From: Hydrangea macrophylla
Taxonomy: Eukaryota > Streptophyta > Magnoliopsida > Cornales > Hydrangeaceae
Length of the DNA stretch: 64,000 nucleotides
Direction: 5' to 3'
NCBI GenBank assembly: GCA_033977485.1
Contig: CM066993.1
Coordinates: 24,914,001 to 24,978,000, forward strand
Each line of letters begins with the position of its first letter. Position 1 is the first letter of the stretch. The translations under genes were made by a program, and so were the position numbers. The notes below the pieces were generated by a model. It made no database searches. It saw nothing but the letters and a program-made list of their open reading frames with translations, and was not told the DNA's origin. Shown here one piece after another: positions 1-12,289 of the stretch.

Positions 1-78
1 TGAAACTTGTTGGAATTGGTCTAAAGGACCCTTGGGAATTTGAATCTTGATAGAAAATCATTCAGGATAGAATGAAAT
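1..78. other. Flank outside element A
   Basis: This short AT-rich stretch lies outside the TG end of element A's LTR. I see no coding signal and no recognisable element in it. The five bases next to the LTR (GAAAT, 74-78) would be one copy of A's target duplication, but no match can be placed at the other end of A. Confidence 0.4.
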
Positions 79-744
79 TGTCACGCCCCAGAGTAGCAAA
101 ATAGGGAAAATTTTTCATTTCCATTTTGAACCCGTTGGTCATGATAGGTGATGGATCGCTTGTCCTATACTTAGCTTTACATGTACCAACAAAACAGAGT
201 ATAAAGTAGCATGGAAAAACACATAAATTATTACAACTTCAAATATAACATAGGTTTAAATTCAAATATCCTTAAGGGATAGACCGCCTTAATCAAATAA
301 AACATCATCCATATCCTTATTACAACTTTATTATATTATAAAAGTAACATTGTAGGTTCCTCTAGTTGGCATAACCATATTGCCCTGCAAAACCATTTCT
401 TGAACACTTTGGATGTCAAGGACAAAATAAAGTCATCAGCTAAGTTATGATTATTGCTCTGTACCTTGGAGTATAGTTAATTCATTATTCCAGTCATTGC
501 ATAATAACAATTAATAACAGTTTGAGTAATGAATGATTAAGACCGTGCATGAACAATGAAACCATCTCATCTCACTAACTCTTTTATCTTGATTACAATC
601 TCTTGACTCATTCGATTTACTTAGAACCATCCGACAAAATGCCATTAGTTTAGAAGGTCTGTCGATATGTATGCCGTATTTAGGGTGTCCTGGATGTACC
701 TAGACATTCAAGGTTACAATAACCTATGGAATACTTTAATTTAT

Positions 745-975
745 CTACCATATCTGAAGCGGCCTGGAATAATTTAAAGCTATCACAAGACTGACCTACC
801 GTATCAAAAGTGGCCTAGGCTCAACCCTCTTAATTAATCTACCGTATCTGCAGCAGCCTGGAATAATTAAGGCTATCACAACTGATTGACCTACCGTATC
901 AAAAGCGGATGGGGCTCAGTCCTTCTTAAATAACCTACCGTATCTCAAGTGGCATGGGATAATTAAGGTTACTCG
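745..975. repeat. Dimeric tandem repeat inside A's LTR
   Basis: Five copies of a unit starting CTACCRTATC and containing a GCGGCCTGG-like core begin at about 745, 796, 839, 891 and 935. The spacing alternates near 51 and 43 bases, so the true period is a dimer of about 95 bases. The same array is in the other LTR. Confidence 0.8.
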
Positions 976-1730
976 TCCCAAGACATTCCCTCTTTACCCA
1001 TTCTTACAACATAAACGCTAACCAATGATCCCTTTCCATACATGCCATCTCAACTATGCAAATGAGTAATTTATTCTCTTTCTTGCTTATATTAAGGTAT
1101 CAGAGCGGGCGTTTGACTTGTTCTCTCTTTATATATTTTCTTATAAAGGTATCGGAGTGTTTTCTATTTTTCCTTAATATTGTTTTAGAGCTATTTATAT
1201 TTTTATACTACAAATGATATTCAGAGCGATGGATTCCTATTCTCGTATAGAGGTAACATAGCTAATTAAAAATATGGTTATTACGAATTAAAACAACTTA
1301 GTCCAATAAAGTCAACCGTTGACCCAGAATGGCCAAAATGGCTAAGTATAGTCAAAAATAAGATTTTCGATTCAAGAGTTAAAAATTCCTGCGAATAGTT
1401 CATCTAGATCCCCATATATCAAATATGATTTTTAAGAATTTTCAAAAGGAAGGGAACCTGGTAAAAATAATTTCCCAATATCATGTACTGTGCAAAATTT
1501 GGAAATTTTGCCTTCGGAGGGAAAGTTTACTTTTTATCTATAAAGAATTGATTTTTAAAATTTTTTTATTGAATCCAAATGGGGAGTATTTCGTTAATTA
1601 CATTAATAACTTAAGTAAAATAATAAAAGGAAGGGAGAATCATGAACGGAATTAGCATGCAGTGAAGGCACTATTTAGTGAACCTAGAAAAACTCCCTAG
1701 TGAAATAGATCATTCTATCATAGAGAGGCG

Positions 1731-1829
1731 GGACCGATCCTGGTATTTTAGCAGGACCGGTCCTGATACTTATGTGGGACCGGTCATGGTCGAGACCGGT
1801 CTTAGGTATGTTTTGCGACCAGTCCTGGG
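1731..1829. repeat. Array of GACCGGTC palindromes in A's 3' LTR
   Basis: Words close to GGACCGGTCCTGG recur at about 731, 753, 776, 792 and 816 past position 1000, separated by short unlike spacers. GGACCGGTCC is a perfect ten-base palindrome. On the minus strand the array lies upstream of an AT-rich TATA-like stretch near 1534-1549. The function is unknown. Confidence 0.75.
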
Positions 1830-2850
1830 TATGTTAGAGCATATACTAGTTTTACAAATCTGAATAACACAGCAAGTATAATACACCATTCTCTTCATTT
1901 TTCCACATAGATTATGAATATATTAGTCTTGTATGCCAATTTCTAATGTATCTCTACTTATTGATGAAAATCCGAGAGTCACCGAAACTACGATTTGGCC
2001 GTACGTCGCAACCATTACAATTAAGTTCTAATATTTAAAATAGAGCACACTAGGGTTATAATCTTCCATTCCAAATTTACAGAAATCATTTTGGTTGAGT
2101 TTGGTGAGACCAACATTTTTAAGCTTTCATAACTATGTATATGTATATGTACGTATATCTCAAAAATTGATACCCCTGGCTTGTGCGTAATGATTGATAT
2201 TACATTATAAGTGAGTTCGAGAGACTAATAGTGAGCTAGATTGAGTTGTGCTACTTACTGAAGACTAACAGTGAGCTAGATGTAGTTGGCCTCATTAAAG
2301 CTTGGAGAGCTCACTGTGAGACTTTGATATCTGTTTTTCTTTCCTATCGTCCAATTTCCAGAATATATAAGTGACTGGATGTGTGTGCTCTAGAGTGATT
2401 GAGAGAGCAATCACAAATGAGAGCTTGTGTGAAATATATATGCACAGTGTATTGCTTTGATTGTATGTGTGTGTGTAATTTCTGAGAGGAAGAGAGAGAG
2501 AGCAAATGGAGAAGAGAAAGAGAGCTTGGCAGTTTGCTTATACTTTGTGAAGCTCAAACATGTGTGTGTTTGAACTGCAATGTGCAACTTACATAGGCAA
2601 AAAAGCAATTGGTTCGTATTCGTAAAGTATGAACGTAACTAAGAGGTTTGCAAGTTGGTAAGCCAATGATCAACGAATATAACAGCTGTATGACTGATGG
2701 CATCAAATTAGCTCGTAAAATAATTCATCCAGTTTGGTTAAATCAGTTTGGTTAGTTAGTTCAGCTAGATAATCCAGTTGGTCCAGGTAGTCTAGGAAAA
2801 TACCCAAATAATTATTAGGGACCAAAAATATAAGCAATGTGATAAAATAT

Positions 2851-4504
2851 GTACAGGTCTCTCTCTGTAGGTAACATTCTTGGGGATCTCTATGTCGTTG
2901 AAATCAATAAAGTGTGAAGGGTCTCCCTTGTATTCCCTCAACATGCTGATATGAAAGCCATTATATACTCCATACATTTTTGGTGGCAACGCGAGTCAAT
3001 AGGCTACTTTCCCAACACGTTCCAGAATCTCAAATTGTCCAATCCTCTCTTTTGACCAAATCGAACAACTCCACAAATCGGTGATACTTTCAAAAGTAAA
3101 TGATCTCCGACAGTGAACTCCTTATCCTTTCTATGTTTATCTATGTAGCTCTCTTGTCTACTCTGTGCAGCATGCATCATCTCTTTCACAACTGCTATCT
3201 TCTCATTGGTCTCTCTAACCAAGTCTGGCCCTAATAGTTCTTTATCTCCAATCTCTGCCCAACAAAGTGGGGATCGACATGGTCGTCCATACAATACTTC
3301 GAATGGAGCCATTCCTATACTTGAATGGTAGCTGTTGTTCTAAGCAAATTTGACTAATGGAAGATGTGTTTCCCATGAACTTTCAAAGTCTATAACATAT
3401 GCCCTGAGCATATCCTCCATAACCTAATTGGAGCGTTTAGTCTATCCATCAGTTTGTGGATAAAAGGCAGTACTTAAACTTAATGAAGTTCCCAAAGCTT
3501 CTTGAAGACTTTCCCTGAATCCTGAAGTAAATCATGAATCCTGATCTGATATGATAGACACTAGTACTCTATGTAGTCGTACAACTTGTTGAATGTACAT
3601 CCTACTCATCTTCTCCACTAGATAAGTCATGCTACAAGCAATAAATTGAGCAGACTTTGTCAAATGATCCACAATCACCCAAATAGCATCGTGATGTTGT
3701 GTTCGGGGCAATCCAACTATAAAATCCATTATGATGTGTTCCTACTTCCAACCTAGAACAAGTAGGGGTTGCAGAAGTCTTAAGGGTCTTTGATGTTCGG
3801 CTTTCACTTATTGACAAGTCAGACACTTAGACACTAACTCGGCTACATCCCTTTTCATTCATTCCTACTTGAAATTTCTCTTTAGATCCTTATACATTTT
3901 AGTTCCTCCTAGATGAACTGTCAATCTCGACTTGTGTACTTCTTGGAGAATATCCTTCCTTACACCATCTGTGTTGGTCACACATAATATATTTCTACAC
4001 CAGAGCCTCTGGGTCCTTTGCCGATATTTTCTGAAACCATAGTTTAAGATCGGCGTCTTTCTGTTGTGCTTCCAAAATTCGATTTATAAGTGTCAGTTGC
4101 ACTACAAGACATCTAAAGTGTTGCCCCTTACCCTTTGTAGAAATCTAAACATTGAATTCAGATATAGTTTCCAAGGCTTTCCATTCCCTAACCATTAGAG
4201 ATGTAGCTATACCTCGAGGTTTGTGACTTAAGGCATCTGTGACTACATTAGCTTTACTAGGGTGGTATTCTAATGTGAAGTCATAGTCTTTCTAAGTAAA
4301 CAAATATTTCAGACTCTTGTGATCGGAGAATAAATAAAACTTCTCTCCAATAGATAATGTCTCCATATCTTGAGAGCAAATACTATACTGCCAATTCCAA
4401 ATCATGAGTTGGGTAGCTCAGTTCATTTAGCTTCAACTGCCTTGAATAATATGCAATAACCTTGTCGTTTTGCATAAGTACACATCATAACCCTTGATAC
4501 TATA
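2851..4504 (-). pseudogene. Element A pol remnant: RNase H end, integrase and integrase C-terminus
   Basis: Read on the minus strand from 4504 downward, the fragments follow Del/Tekay order. Near 4480-4200 is an RNase H piece with words such as [10 protein letters not shown] and [10 protein letters not shown]. At 3729-3532 is the integrase core start (MDFIVGLPRTQ). At 3312-3004 is the integrase C-terminal half (MAPFEVLYGRPCRSPL, then VGDHLLLKVSP). At 2989-2851 is a tail containing FHISMLREY and DPSHFIDF. Stops and frameshifts separate these blocks, and gag, protease and most of reverse transcriptase are missing on this side. The frame runs straight into LTR sequence after PVHI, so the expected chromodomain is absent. 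It is certainly dead. The family assignment is good and the exact lineage is likely. Confidence 0.85.
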
Positions 4505-7500
4505 TGTGGACACGCGGAATCGCTCGTCCACTCTTTTTGTTTTGGTTTGAGATTATTTTGAAGAAAACAAGAAGGAAAGGAAGGTCTATTGAAAATAGAT
4601 ACAGAGTCGCCACTTGGTCTTTAGGGAACTAAGAAACCCAATTTGACTCACCCAAACGGATAAAGGGCATCGGCCTTTCATAACCAAAGAACTTGGCTCG
4701 GGGTTTTGGTACAAGAGAGGAAGGAGCCTTTGTCGCAACTAAAACACCCTCAACTCGCCCCGTCTCTCGACAGGCCTCAATTAACATCCAAATAATCATC
4801 TTTTATTGTGTTTGGTTCGACAATTAATACTATAATAGGTAGATTACATCACATAAGAATCTTGAAATAGAAGATCAAAAGATAAGATATCATTCATAAG
4901 ATCTAAGACAAATATCACACAATGTAAAGTGAAAGATCACACAAACAAACCTAGGAAAAATCGTACAATCATATACCAAATAATCAAGACTCCCTAATCT
5001 AAAGGGGGACATGAAGTGTTCTTGAAACAAATAATCAAAGAAATCAAAATATGCTTAGCAAGCTAGTATGATGTATATTAATCTTTGAGAAAAGAAGACC
5101 TCTCAATCCCCGGGATGGATGAGAAAGGACGATTAGATCAAGGGGAATCATGAACATTTGATCAAGTTCATTCTTTATAATCTTCTTAGATTAGGAGTTA
5201 CAAAAGCCCCAAATCTTTGCATGGACGCAATGTATGTATCTAGAATGTGTATGAATGAATGAATGAAATCATCATGGGATATGTACAAATATAGTATGAA
5301 CTACTTCCTAAGACATGAGCTAATTTGGAGTACATGTAAGCACCAAATCAAAGGATGGATGTAAAAGTGTGTTTGCTGTGAATAGTGGACAGAATTGTAA
5401 CATGATATTTTTGAAATTGAAAAGAGGGGTTAGAAATGTTTTCAATGCATGTTTTTTGCGGAGATCTTCCTTATTGTGTCTAGAACACAACCCAAAAATT
5501 CAATCTTTAATACCTATGACAGATTGAGAGAAATCATATAAACAATAGAGATTATTCGAAAACAGAGTATGTACTGTCGACTGAAATGTTAGAAAATCTT
5601 AAAAAATGAAAACACAAGATCTAGAGACCCATATTATACAAAAAGTTCCCTAAGACATTGAAGTTCAAGGGAAAAATGATTTGGGACAACTCCCATTGAA
5701 AAATGTTTCTGCAAAACAAGTTGAAAGTCAACCAAGCTACTGTGACATCAAAAACAGAATATCTGGAGAGAATGTTTGGGTCCAAATGGACCACTTTCAA
5801 GTATTTCCAAGTCAAACCAAAAATCAGGGATGTTCTCTATTGAGTTAGGAAGACTTTTCAAGTAGTCTTGAATCCATACATTGAGTATTGAGTTCTAGAG
5901 AAATCTTTGAGCTCAGATAATTCACTGTTTTGACTCACTGTTTTAAACTTGAGTTTTCTTTCTTTAGATCATAATGAGAGGATTTGAGAGGGGTTTCGAA
6001 ATAGAGGTTTTGAAATTATATTTTCAACATCAAACTCATCATCAAGAACCCCCAATATTATTGGAGAGATTCATTTTTATTTTGAATATAACTTTGAGGA
6101 TACCTCGGAGTGATTGAAGTTATAAGCATCATCTATTAAACATGTTTTTGAGATCAAGAGCTACTATCCATAAGGATTCACTCACCTCAAACTTCATGTC
6201 ATTATTTAGATGATGATGAACTATAAGTAAAACAAAGAAAATCAAAAAGAAATGAGGTAAGAGGAGATGAACATTGTATATAAGCAAGAAAATAAACAAT
6301 CAATAGATGATATTCAATGGTGAAACCACAAGCATTCAACCTCTCATATATGTGTGTATGTGGGTGTAGATTGCTCTCTAACTCATTGGAAACTCAAAGA
6401 AGATGAAGAAAATGAATTGAAATCTTGTAAATACTAGTTTAGTATTGAGAAAACTGAATAAAAACTCAGATTTGGCTTGGATTTGAAGAAAAATATCTTT
6501 ATTTCTCTCTATTTCTTCCTAGCTCTCTATATATCTCTGTCTAATGGCTTCCAAGCACTTCCCCAAATGGAAGCAAATGGGTCTCCTTTATAGGCCAACT
6601 TGGGGAGGTATTTTGGGTTTTAAAAAGTCTCTAATTGGTCCAAAATCCCGCAATAATCAAAACTATGTCGTTTTATTTGTTGGAAATTTGAATTAAAACC
6701 CAAAAATTAACCAAAAATTACAAAAAAAATTGAAAAATCACTTAGAGTGCCACCGCGGCACTTGGCCACTACCGCCGCGGCAGTGGGCCTGTGCCGCCGC
6801 AGCAGTCAAAATTAAAATATTTGCATTTTGGCTCCCAGAACTCCCGGAATTCGCGAAATGGCCATTTTCGTCCAAAATTCACAGAAAATTCATACGAAAT
6901 CCAAATTAAGATTGTGATATACCGTTGGAAAGATATTGAAGTCTACTTTCTATAAAAAATAATTTGGAGTTAGGTCACATTGGAAAGTTTTGCGGTATTC
7001 GCAATAAAAGCCGAATTGATCGCATTTTTTACCTTCAGAAATTCATAACAAATTTGTTTAAGATCCAGAAATTATGTTCAACATACCGTTGGAAAGTTAT
7101 TGACCTCTAGCATTTGATAAAAATATTTTAATTTTGAAAAGGTGACTTTGACTTCATGTCAAACTTGCAGTCAAATCAGTCAAATAGTGCACTTCCAGAA
7201 AATTCCGGGAAGTTTTGGGAGCCTCCGGACTCTGACATTTCCGTTCGATTTTCTTTTAAAACATACTTTTAAACTTTTCACATGATCTAGGATGATCTCA
7301 TAACTTTTTAACGAATTCGGATGATTTTGGTCAAACCTTGGTCAAACTTGGTCAAACATTGGTCAAATCGGTCAACAGGGACTTTCCGGGAACTTCTGGG
7401 ACTTTCGGGGGTCTTTGGGAGCTGACAATATTCAAGTATTTCTCTTTTAAAATACTTTTATTTTTATTTTGAATGACATCGAATGATTTCTGACATTGTG

Positions 7501-7670
7501 TGCCAATCCGAAGAGTTTTGGGCTTTTAGGGGCACTTTGGTCATTTTTGCTAATTCTTTGACTTCTTGAGAGTTAGAGACAATCTTTGAAAATTCGATCT
7601 TTCTAATCATCAAGGTTTGACATGCTTGTGGCCTCCTAAATCTGTTAGGCGACAAAATGGGATGTCTACA
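4505..7670 (-). mobile_element. Element B, 3' LTR (Ogre-like Tat), inserted in A's RNase H
   Basis: Bounds are TGTGGACACGCGG on the plus strand and TGTAGACATCCC on the minus strand, TG/CA at both ends. The LTR is about 3.2 kb and collinear with 58715-61763. On the minus strand it is preceded by a polypurine tract (GCCAAAGAGGGGCAAAC) typical of Ogre-like elements, so it is a 3' LTR. Near its minus-strand end it carries GTGGCGACTCT, like the LTR end at 45650-45780. A TATA-like CCTATAAAGG lies at about 6586-6595. Element A's RNase H frame stops at 4504, which places the insertion. No copy of its 5' half was found. Confidence 0.85.
6747..6807. repeat. GC-rich palindromic word array in B's LTR
   Basis: Three diverged copies of a GTGCCGCGGCGGCAC-type inverted repeat (arms GTGCCGC and GCGGCAC) sit about 150 bases upstream, on the minus strand, of the TATA-like box near 6590. 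The rest of this LTR is AT-rich, so the block stands out in base composition. Confidence 0.75.
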
Positions 7671-7690
7671 GTTTGCCCCTCTTTGGCATG
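7671..7690 (-). other. Polypurine tract of B
   Basis: On the minus strand GCCAAAGAGGGGCAAAC ends exactly where the LTR starts (TGTAGACATCCC). It would prime plus-strand DNA synthesis. The same tract occurs at 61764-61783 and, on the plus strand, at 38923-38939. Confidence 0.85.
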
Positions 7691-9376
7691 AACTTACGAG
7701 GCAACATGTGTCGCAAGCGAGTGCCAAAGCTTCGAAGAGATAGGTCTTTTGGAGGCTAAAAGATTTAGGATAAAAATAAGTGCGTTGTGAAAAATGAAAG
7801 AAAAGAAACCAATGCTGTGCCTAGTACTGGTCGTGCTCTGAGTGAGCTGCCTACGTATCCTTATAGGAATCAGACTAAGACGTAGTTCGGGGCACAAAGA
7901 AACAAACACATGCAAATGTACAACAGAACATGCTGATGTTATGCTATGAGATTGATATGAAATGTATGGATGAGCTAAAATGACACGTGTTGTGCCTGAT
8001 GTTGAGTTCTAAAGTGCTTGTGGGCCTAGTACACAAGTTTTGTGTATTCGCCACTCTCAATGGGCTTGGTGACCTATGCTTTGCTACGACTAATCGACTT
8101 GTGAGGGATCTCAACCCTGAGGCCTTACCCATGGAAGATCGTGGTGCTCAAAGTGATATTGCGGTGCTCAAAAGAGTGCTTGTGTTGTGTTTGCCACTCC
8201 TAGTGGGCTTTATGATTTGTGTGTGCCACAAACGATGGGCTATGTGTCATGTTATGCCCAATTTGTTGTGTTGGGTGAAGTGACACCCTAGACTTGACTC
8301 GTGTTCCCCCTTAATCGTGATACTATGGACTCGGTGACTCTCAGAGTCTCAATAGTGATTCTTAAATTTCAATGATGAACCTTAATTTTCAACTCGCTTG
8401 TGTTGGGTGAAGTGCTTCTCAATGCTTCTTGATTCTCAACGGTGTTCTTCAAATTTCAACGATGCTCCTCAAATCATCATGATGCTCCTCAACTTTTCAA
8501 TGATGCTTTTCAACTCTTCTGATGCTCCTCAACACATTTGATGTTCTTCTATTCTTCAATAATCCTCCTCAACACACCTGACGCTCCTCTTCAACAATAC
8601 TCCTCAACACTTTCGATGTTCCTCAATGTTACTCCACTTTTCAACGATGCTTCTCAACTCTTCTGATGTTCTTCTATGCTCCAACAATGCTTCTAAGCTT
8701 TTTTGATGTTCCTCGATGCTCCTCTAATCTCTGGGTTCTAAAACATCCTCACAAAAACATCTCATCAGCAAACTTGGACTCTGAGCCTTAAGACAAGTCA
8801 ACAATACATCTTATCAACACATCTAGACTCTGGGCCATTAAATACCTCAACAACACATCTCATCGACACACCTCATCAATACATCAGCAATAGTTTCTTG
8901 GTGTTGGTGATATTTCCTTCGATCAGCTATCTTGAGAAACAATTATCAATTTATAGATTGCAATCACTTACGAGTTTATGCCACTCGTATTTGGTACTTC
9001 TGCTTGTATCCAAAGTTTTTTTAATAATTGGGAATCACCTTTAAGCCACACATTTGAGACCATCAAGACAAATGGACTTAACAGGAATGACAAGGAAAGT
9101 TGGCTTAGTTTGTAGGAAACCTCGATCTCTGACACACTTTTGATCAGATTACTATTGACTCAAACAAAGAAGGGTTGACTTGGACATGAAATTCTCAAAT
9201 TTCCACGATCTAATGTGCCTTCATCATGAATGATGTACCGCTCATATTTTACGTTCACTCCTCATCTTAATATGACAGCACTTTGCTGATAAATCTGGTT
9301 TTTAAAAATTCCTCCCTATTGATCTAATCAATTCTCTACTTCTCCCAATAGTGCTTTGGATTAGTGCTTTAGCTTT
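7691..9376 (-). mobile_element. Element B, internal 3' non-coding region
   Basis: No protein-coding signal is convincing here. At 7846-7891 is a motif that on the minus strand reads as GAACTACGTC, then GTCTGATTCC, then GGATACGTAGGCA. It recurs at 61922-61970 and 38662-38706 and is a recurrent feature of Ogre-like 3' regions. From about 8380 to 8900 there is a diverged, irregular repeat built on CAATGATGCTCCTCAAC-like words. The small open frames at 7944-8283 lie in this non-coding part. Element C interrupts the region at 9377. Confidence 0.65.
8380..8900. repeat. Degenerate short repeat (GATGCTCCTCAA words)
   Basis: Words such as GATGCTCCTCAAC, GATGTTCTTC and AACACATCTCATCA recur every 25 to 45 bases with many changes. 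It looks like an old simple or mini-satellite array within B's 3' region, with no sign of coding. Confidence 0.6.
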
Positions 9377-10521
9377 TGTTTGTACCTAAAAACCGCCAAA
9401 GGTTTTGAGCCCGAGTAGCATGAAAATTGGATAGAGGGGAGGCCGGCCTAGGGAATCTATGATTCATCAGACTCAAGTGGAGATTGTAAGCCCGATGGTA
9501 GGCACAAGGCTGTTGGGTGTAGTGGTATGAGCCCGATTGGAATGGATGGGCATGGGTCAGGATTATCATGCATGAGGATAACATAACCTAATACAACGTA
9601 AGCCCGATGGTGGATCAAAGCAGCAAGGAGGCCAATCAGACACCGTATAATGAAGGATGACTGTATGAGTCTCGGTTGGCCATAGGCATTCGTAAAAAGG
9701 TGATCGGTCATGAAAGAGAGTGTTGAAATTGGTTGACCCCGATTCAGCTGAAAGAAGTGGTTGACAAGACCGATGAATTGAAAGGGGAAGGCGGTGTTAT
9801 TCACAGCTATCAGAACGACGTCATCCTAGATTTTTAGGAAGTAGCAGTCCATTTGGGAAAAGAATCTGATCACGTCCAGCTGGATTTAGAAGGTTAATCC
9901 CTAAATTAGTTGGATTGATTCAATCAGAATGTGGATAAGGTAGGAGTTAGAGATTAAGAAGGTTTCTTCCACCATCAGCCAATCAGCCATGCAACTTAGG
10001 GAGTAAGCTAAAGAGTCTTTTCCTGATCAGAATTCATCCATGGCCGCTATAAATATGGAGGTAGGCCAAGGATACAGGGGACTCCGCATTATCTCGAAAA
10101 CAGTACACACACTGCATTCGAAGTATTCAAAGCCCTCAAACCTTTATTTTCAGCATTCATAGCAAATAGGTCTGCCCTTTTGATATTTCTTTTTATTCTT
10201 TTGGATAATCAAAGTCTATTCTGGTTCGTTCTTTAGATCTGTTTGATTTTCCAAACACTTAATAAAATCTACGTTTTATTAATATGTTTGTGATTGTTTA
10301 CCTGGTAAACTCTTAACACTGTTTAGCTAGTGCGCTTCAGTACTGCTAAAGAATTTATGGTAAGGGTACTTTCCTACTCACTGCACATAATCACTGTTTA
10401 GAAGTCAGATTCATAAAGTCTTGTGTATCACTCACACAAGCATTTAGGAAATTAGTTTGCACACACACACACACCAAGCCCGCTTGGCTCTGGCACGCCC
10501 GTGCAAATTATATAGGAAACA
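9377..10521 (+). mobile_element. Element C, 5' LTR (Tat lineage)
   Basis: The LTR runs from TGTTTGTACC to GGAAACA, 1145 bases, and is followed within a few bases by a primer-binding-site-like sequence. Its first 400 bases match 28427-28828. Near its end it has a CA microsatellite (10460-10474) and the phrase CTCTGGCACGCCC, which is also found near the end of X's LTR. The five bases before it are GCTTT, but the other copy of the target duplication is lost with the truncated 3' LTR. Confidence 0.85.
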
Positions 10522-10523
10522 TT

Positions 10524-10543
10524 TTGGCACGCCCGGTGGGACC
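10524..10543 (+). other. Primer binding site of C
   Basis: TTGGCACGCCCGGTGGGACC starts two bases after the LTR end. The position and the TGG start fit a tRNA-primed minus-strand synthesis site. I cannot name the tRNA with certainty. Confidence 0.7.
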
Positions 10544-10557
10544 CATAGTGTTAAGCC

Positions 10558-12289
10558 ATGCCTCCAAAGAAAGACAAATAGATAACTAGGAGTGGCCAAG
10601 ACGATTCTCCCATGGACCCACCTATGGAGGAAAGTACTGGCCATTCCCCACAAGACAGCAGTGTCAGTCTTAAGGCAATTTTGGAGGCCATAAGAGCGAA
10701 CGTGGAGCCCATGTGGCAGGAATACAACGTGCTAGTAGGATCAATGGGCAATCTCAAGGCGGTCATCAGCCAGACCGTCGATGTTCATAAGAGTCAACCT
10801 GACCTAGTCATGGAGACAAGGATCACCCACGTAAAACTGGATTGCCTGTCGGACATGATCGGCAGGCTGATAGAGACCTATAAGGCCGGAGGTAGCAAAG
10901 AGCAGGTCAATGGATCGGGCTCTGGCACATTGTTTGAGTCTAATAAGACGAAAGACCCACCCTACATCTATCCGAACCTTAGGGAGGGTAATGGTTCAGC
11001 CAAGCAATCTGAATCAACAGGCCATACTGAAAGCTTAGTCGGCCACACACAACCTCTAGGTAACGGTACTGGGGGGGGCAAAGAAATAATAGTGGGTTTT
11101 GGACCCATCAGACCAACAACAATCAACAGCAATTACCACCGCCGTTAGTACCCCCGGTGAGGAACGTTCAGCCCATAGCTCCACTACCCATCAATAGGGA
11201 GGAGTTGGTAGCGGCCATACATGAAGAGTATAGCCCGTTTATGAGAAGACTGGAGATGTCGACTTACAGACAGCCACATCCCCCCAAAATTGACCTGGTC
11301 ATATTTCCCCAGGGGTACGATGTACCAAATTTCAGTCTATTTTTTGGAGAGAGTGAACAATCTTCGGTGGAGCATATTGGCCGTTTCATTGTTCAATACG
11401 GCCGTGTGGGTAGTAGTGACCCATTAAAGTTGAGGTTATTTCCAAATTCGCTAACCGGCATGGCATTTTTGTGGTATGTTAATCTCCCCGCCAATTTGGT
11501 GCAAACTTTGTAAGGGATGGAAGAGCTATTTCACAGCCAGTTCTATAGGACTGAGCCTGAAACATCGCTGATAGACCTGTCCAGGCTGATGCAATTAGTA
11601 GGAGAAACTATAGAAACCTACGTAGCCCGTTTCTGAAAGGCAAAGTACCGGTGCAAGACGGTTTTGCCTGAGAAAAAATATGCTAAAATGGCCATGGGGG
11701 GCATGTCCTTTGAACTTTACAAGAGGTTTGAAGGAACTGACTTCTGTGATTTATTCGAGCTGGCCACATGGGCCACTCATTATGAGCACATCCTTTTGGA
11801 TGACCAGGAGAAGAAGAACTCATCCAAAGGGACATATTATAAAGACCCTAACTACGAGGTCCACCTAGTAGAGTGTGACCTCGAAACAAAGAGTGATATG
11901 GCCGAGTTAACTTGCAAACGGCCATTATATGTAACGCCTTGAATAAACCTATCAACAATAATGTCGCTGCAAAGAAGATGGCATTTGAGGCGGGAAAAAA
12001 ATTATACTTTTGACATAACCATGGCTGATCAAATATTCGATGCCTCATTGGCCGATAAAGTGATCAAGCTGAGTGAAGGCCATCGGATCCCCAAGGCTGA
12101 TGACCTAAAAAATAAAGAATACTTTAAGCGGCAAAATTCCTAGAAGCACTCCACTAATAATTGCGTTGTTTTTCGTAATGTTATAGAGGAAAACGTTGAG
12201 AAAGGAGTTTTCAAGTTCTCGGACAAGGCTACGGGGATTGACACAAATCCGTTTCCTCAAATCACCGGCACCAATATGTTTATGCCCGA
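10558..12289 (+). pseudogene. Element C gag remnant
   Basis: A start at 10558 (MPPKKDK) meets a stop after seven codons, and the same frame then runs to 11148. After a frameshift, 11157-11513 holds the capsid core of Tat gag, with FPQGYDVPNFSLF, HIGRFIVQYG and LKLRLFPNSLTGMAFLWY. A stop follows, and the frame resumes with HSQFYRTEPETSLIDLSRLM and ELYKRFEGTDFCDLFELA (to 11942). The downstream block 11961-12289 keeps STNNCVVFRNV, the end of a CxxH-type gag region. Tat gag forms the virus-like particle that packages element RNA. At least four stops or shifts make it non-functional. Confidence 0.85.

Larger units (their letters stand above)
79..2850 (-). mobile_element. Element A, 3' LTR (Del/Tekay-like, Ty3/gypsy), truncated at its start
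   Basis: The plus strand begins TGTCACGCCCC and is collinear with 34526-37387 over about 2.8 kb, in the same orientation. Over the last 155 bases or so of this copy I count about ten differences, so the two are related but not recent. On the minus strand it lies directly downstream of integrase remnants, which makes it the 3' LTR. It contains a dimeric tandem repeat (745-975), an array of GACCGGTC words (1731-1829) and short GT and GA runs near 2461-2520. No polypurine tract separates it from pol, so its first part seems deleted. The open frames within it are chance. Confidence 0.85.

Noticed and set aside
7944..8283. Opposed ORFs of 62 and 98 codons
   Set aside because: They are in the non-coding 3' region of B, with no domain and no equivalent in B2.
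9369..9804. Minus-strand ORFs with a counterpart at 28384-28647
   Set aside because: The shared frame exists only because both are copies of C's LTR. It has no coding character.
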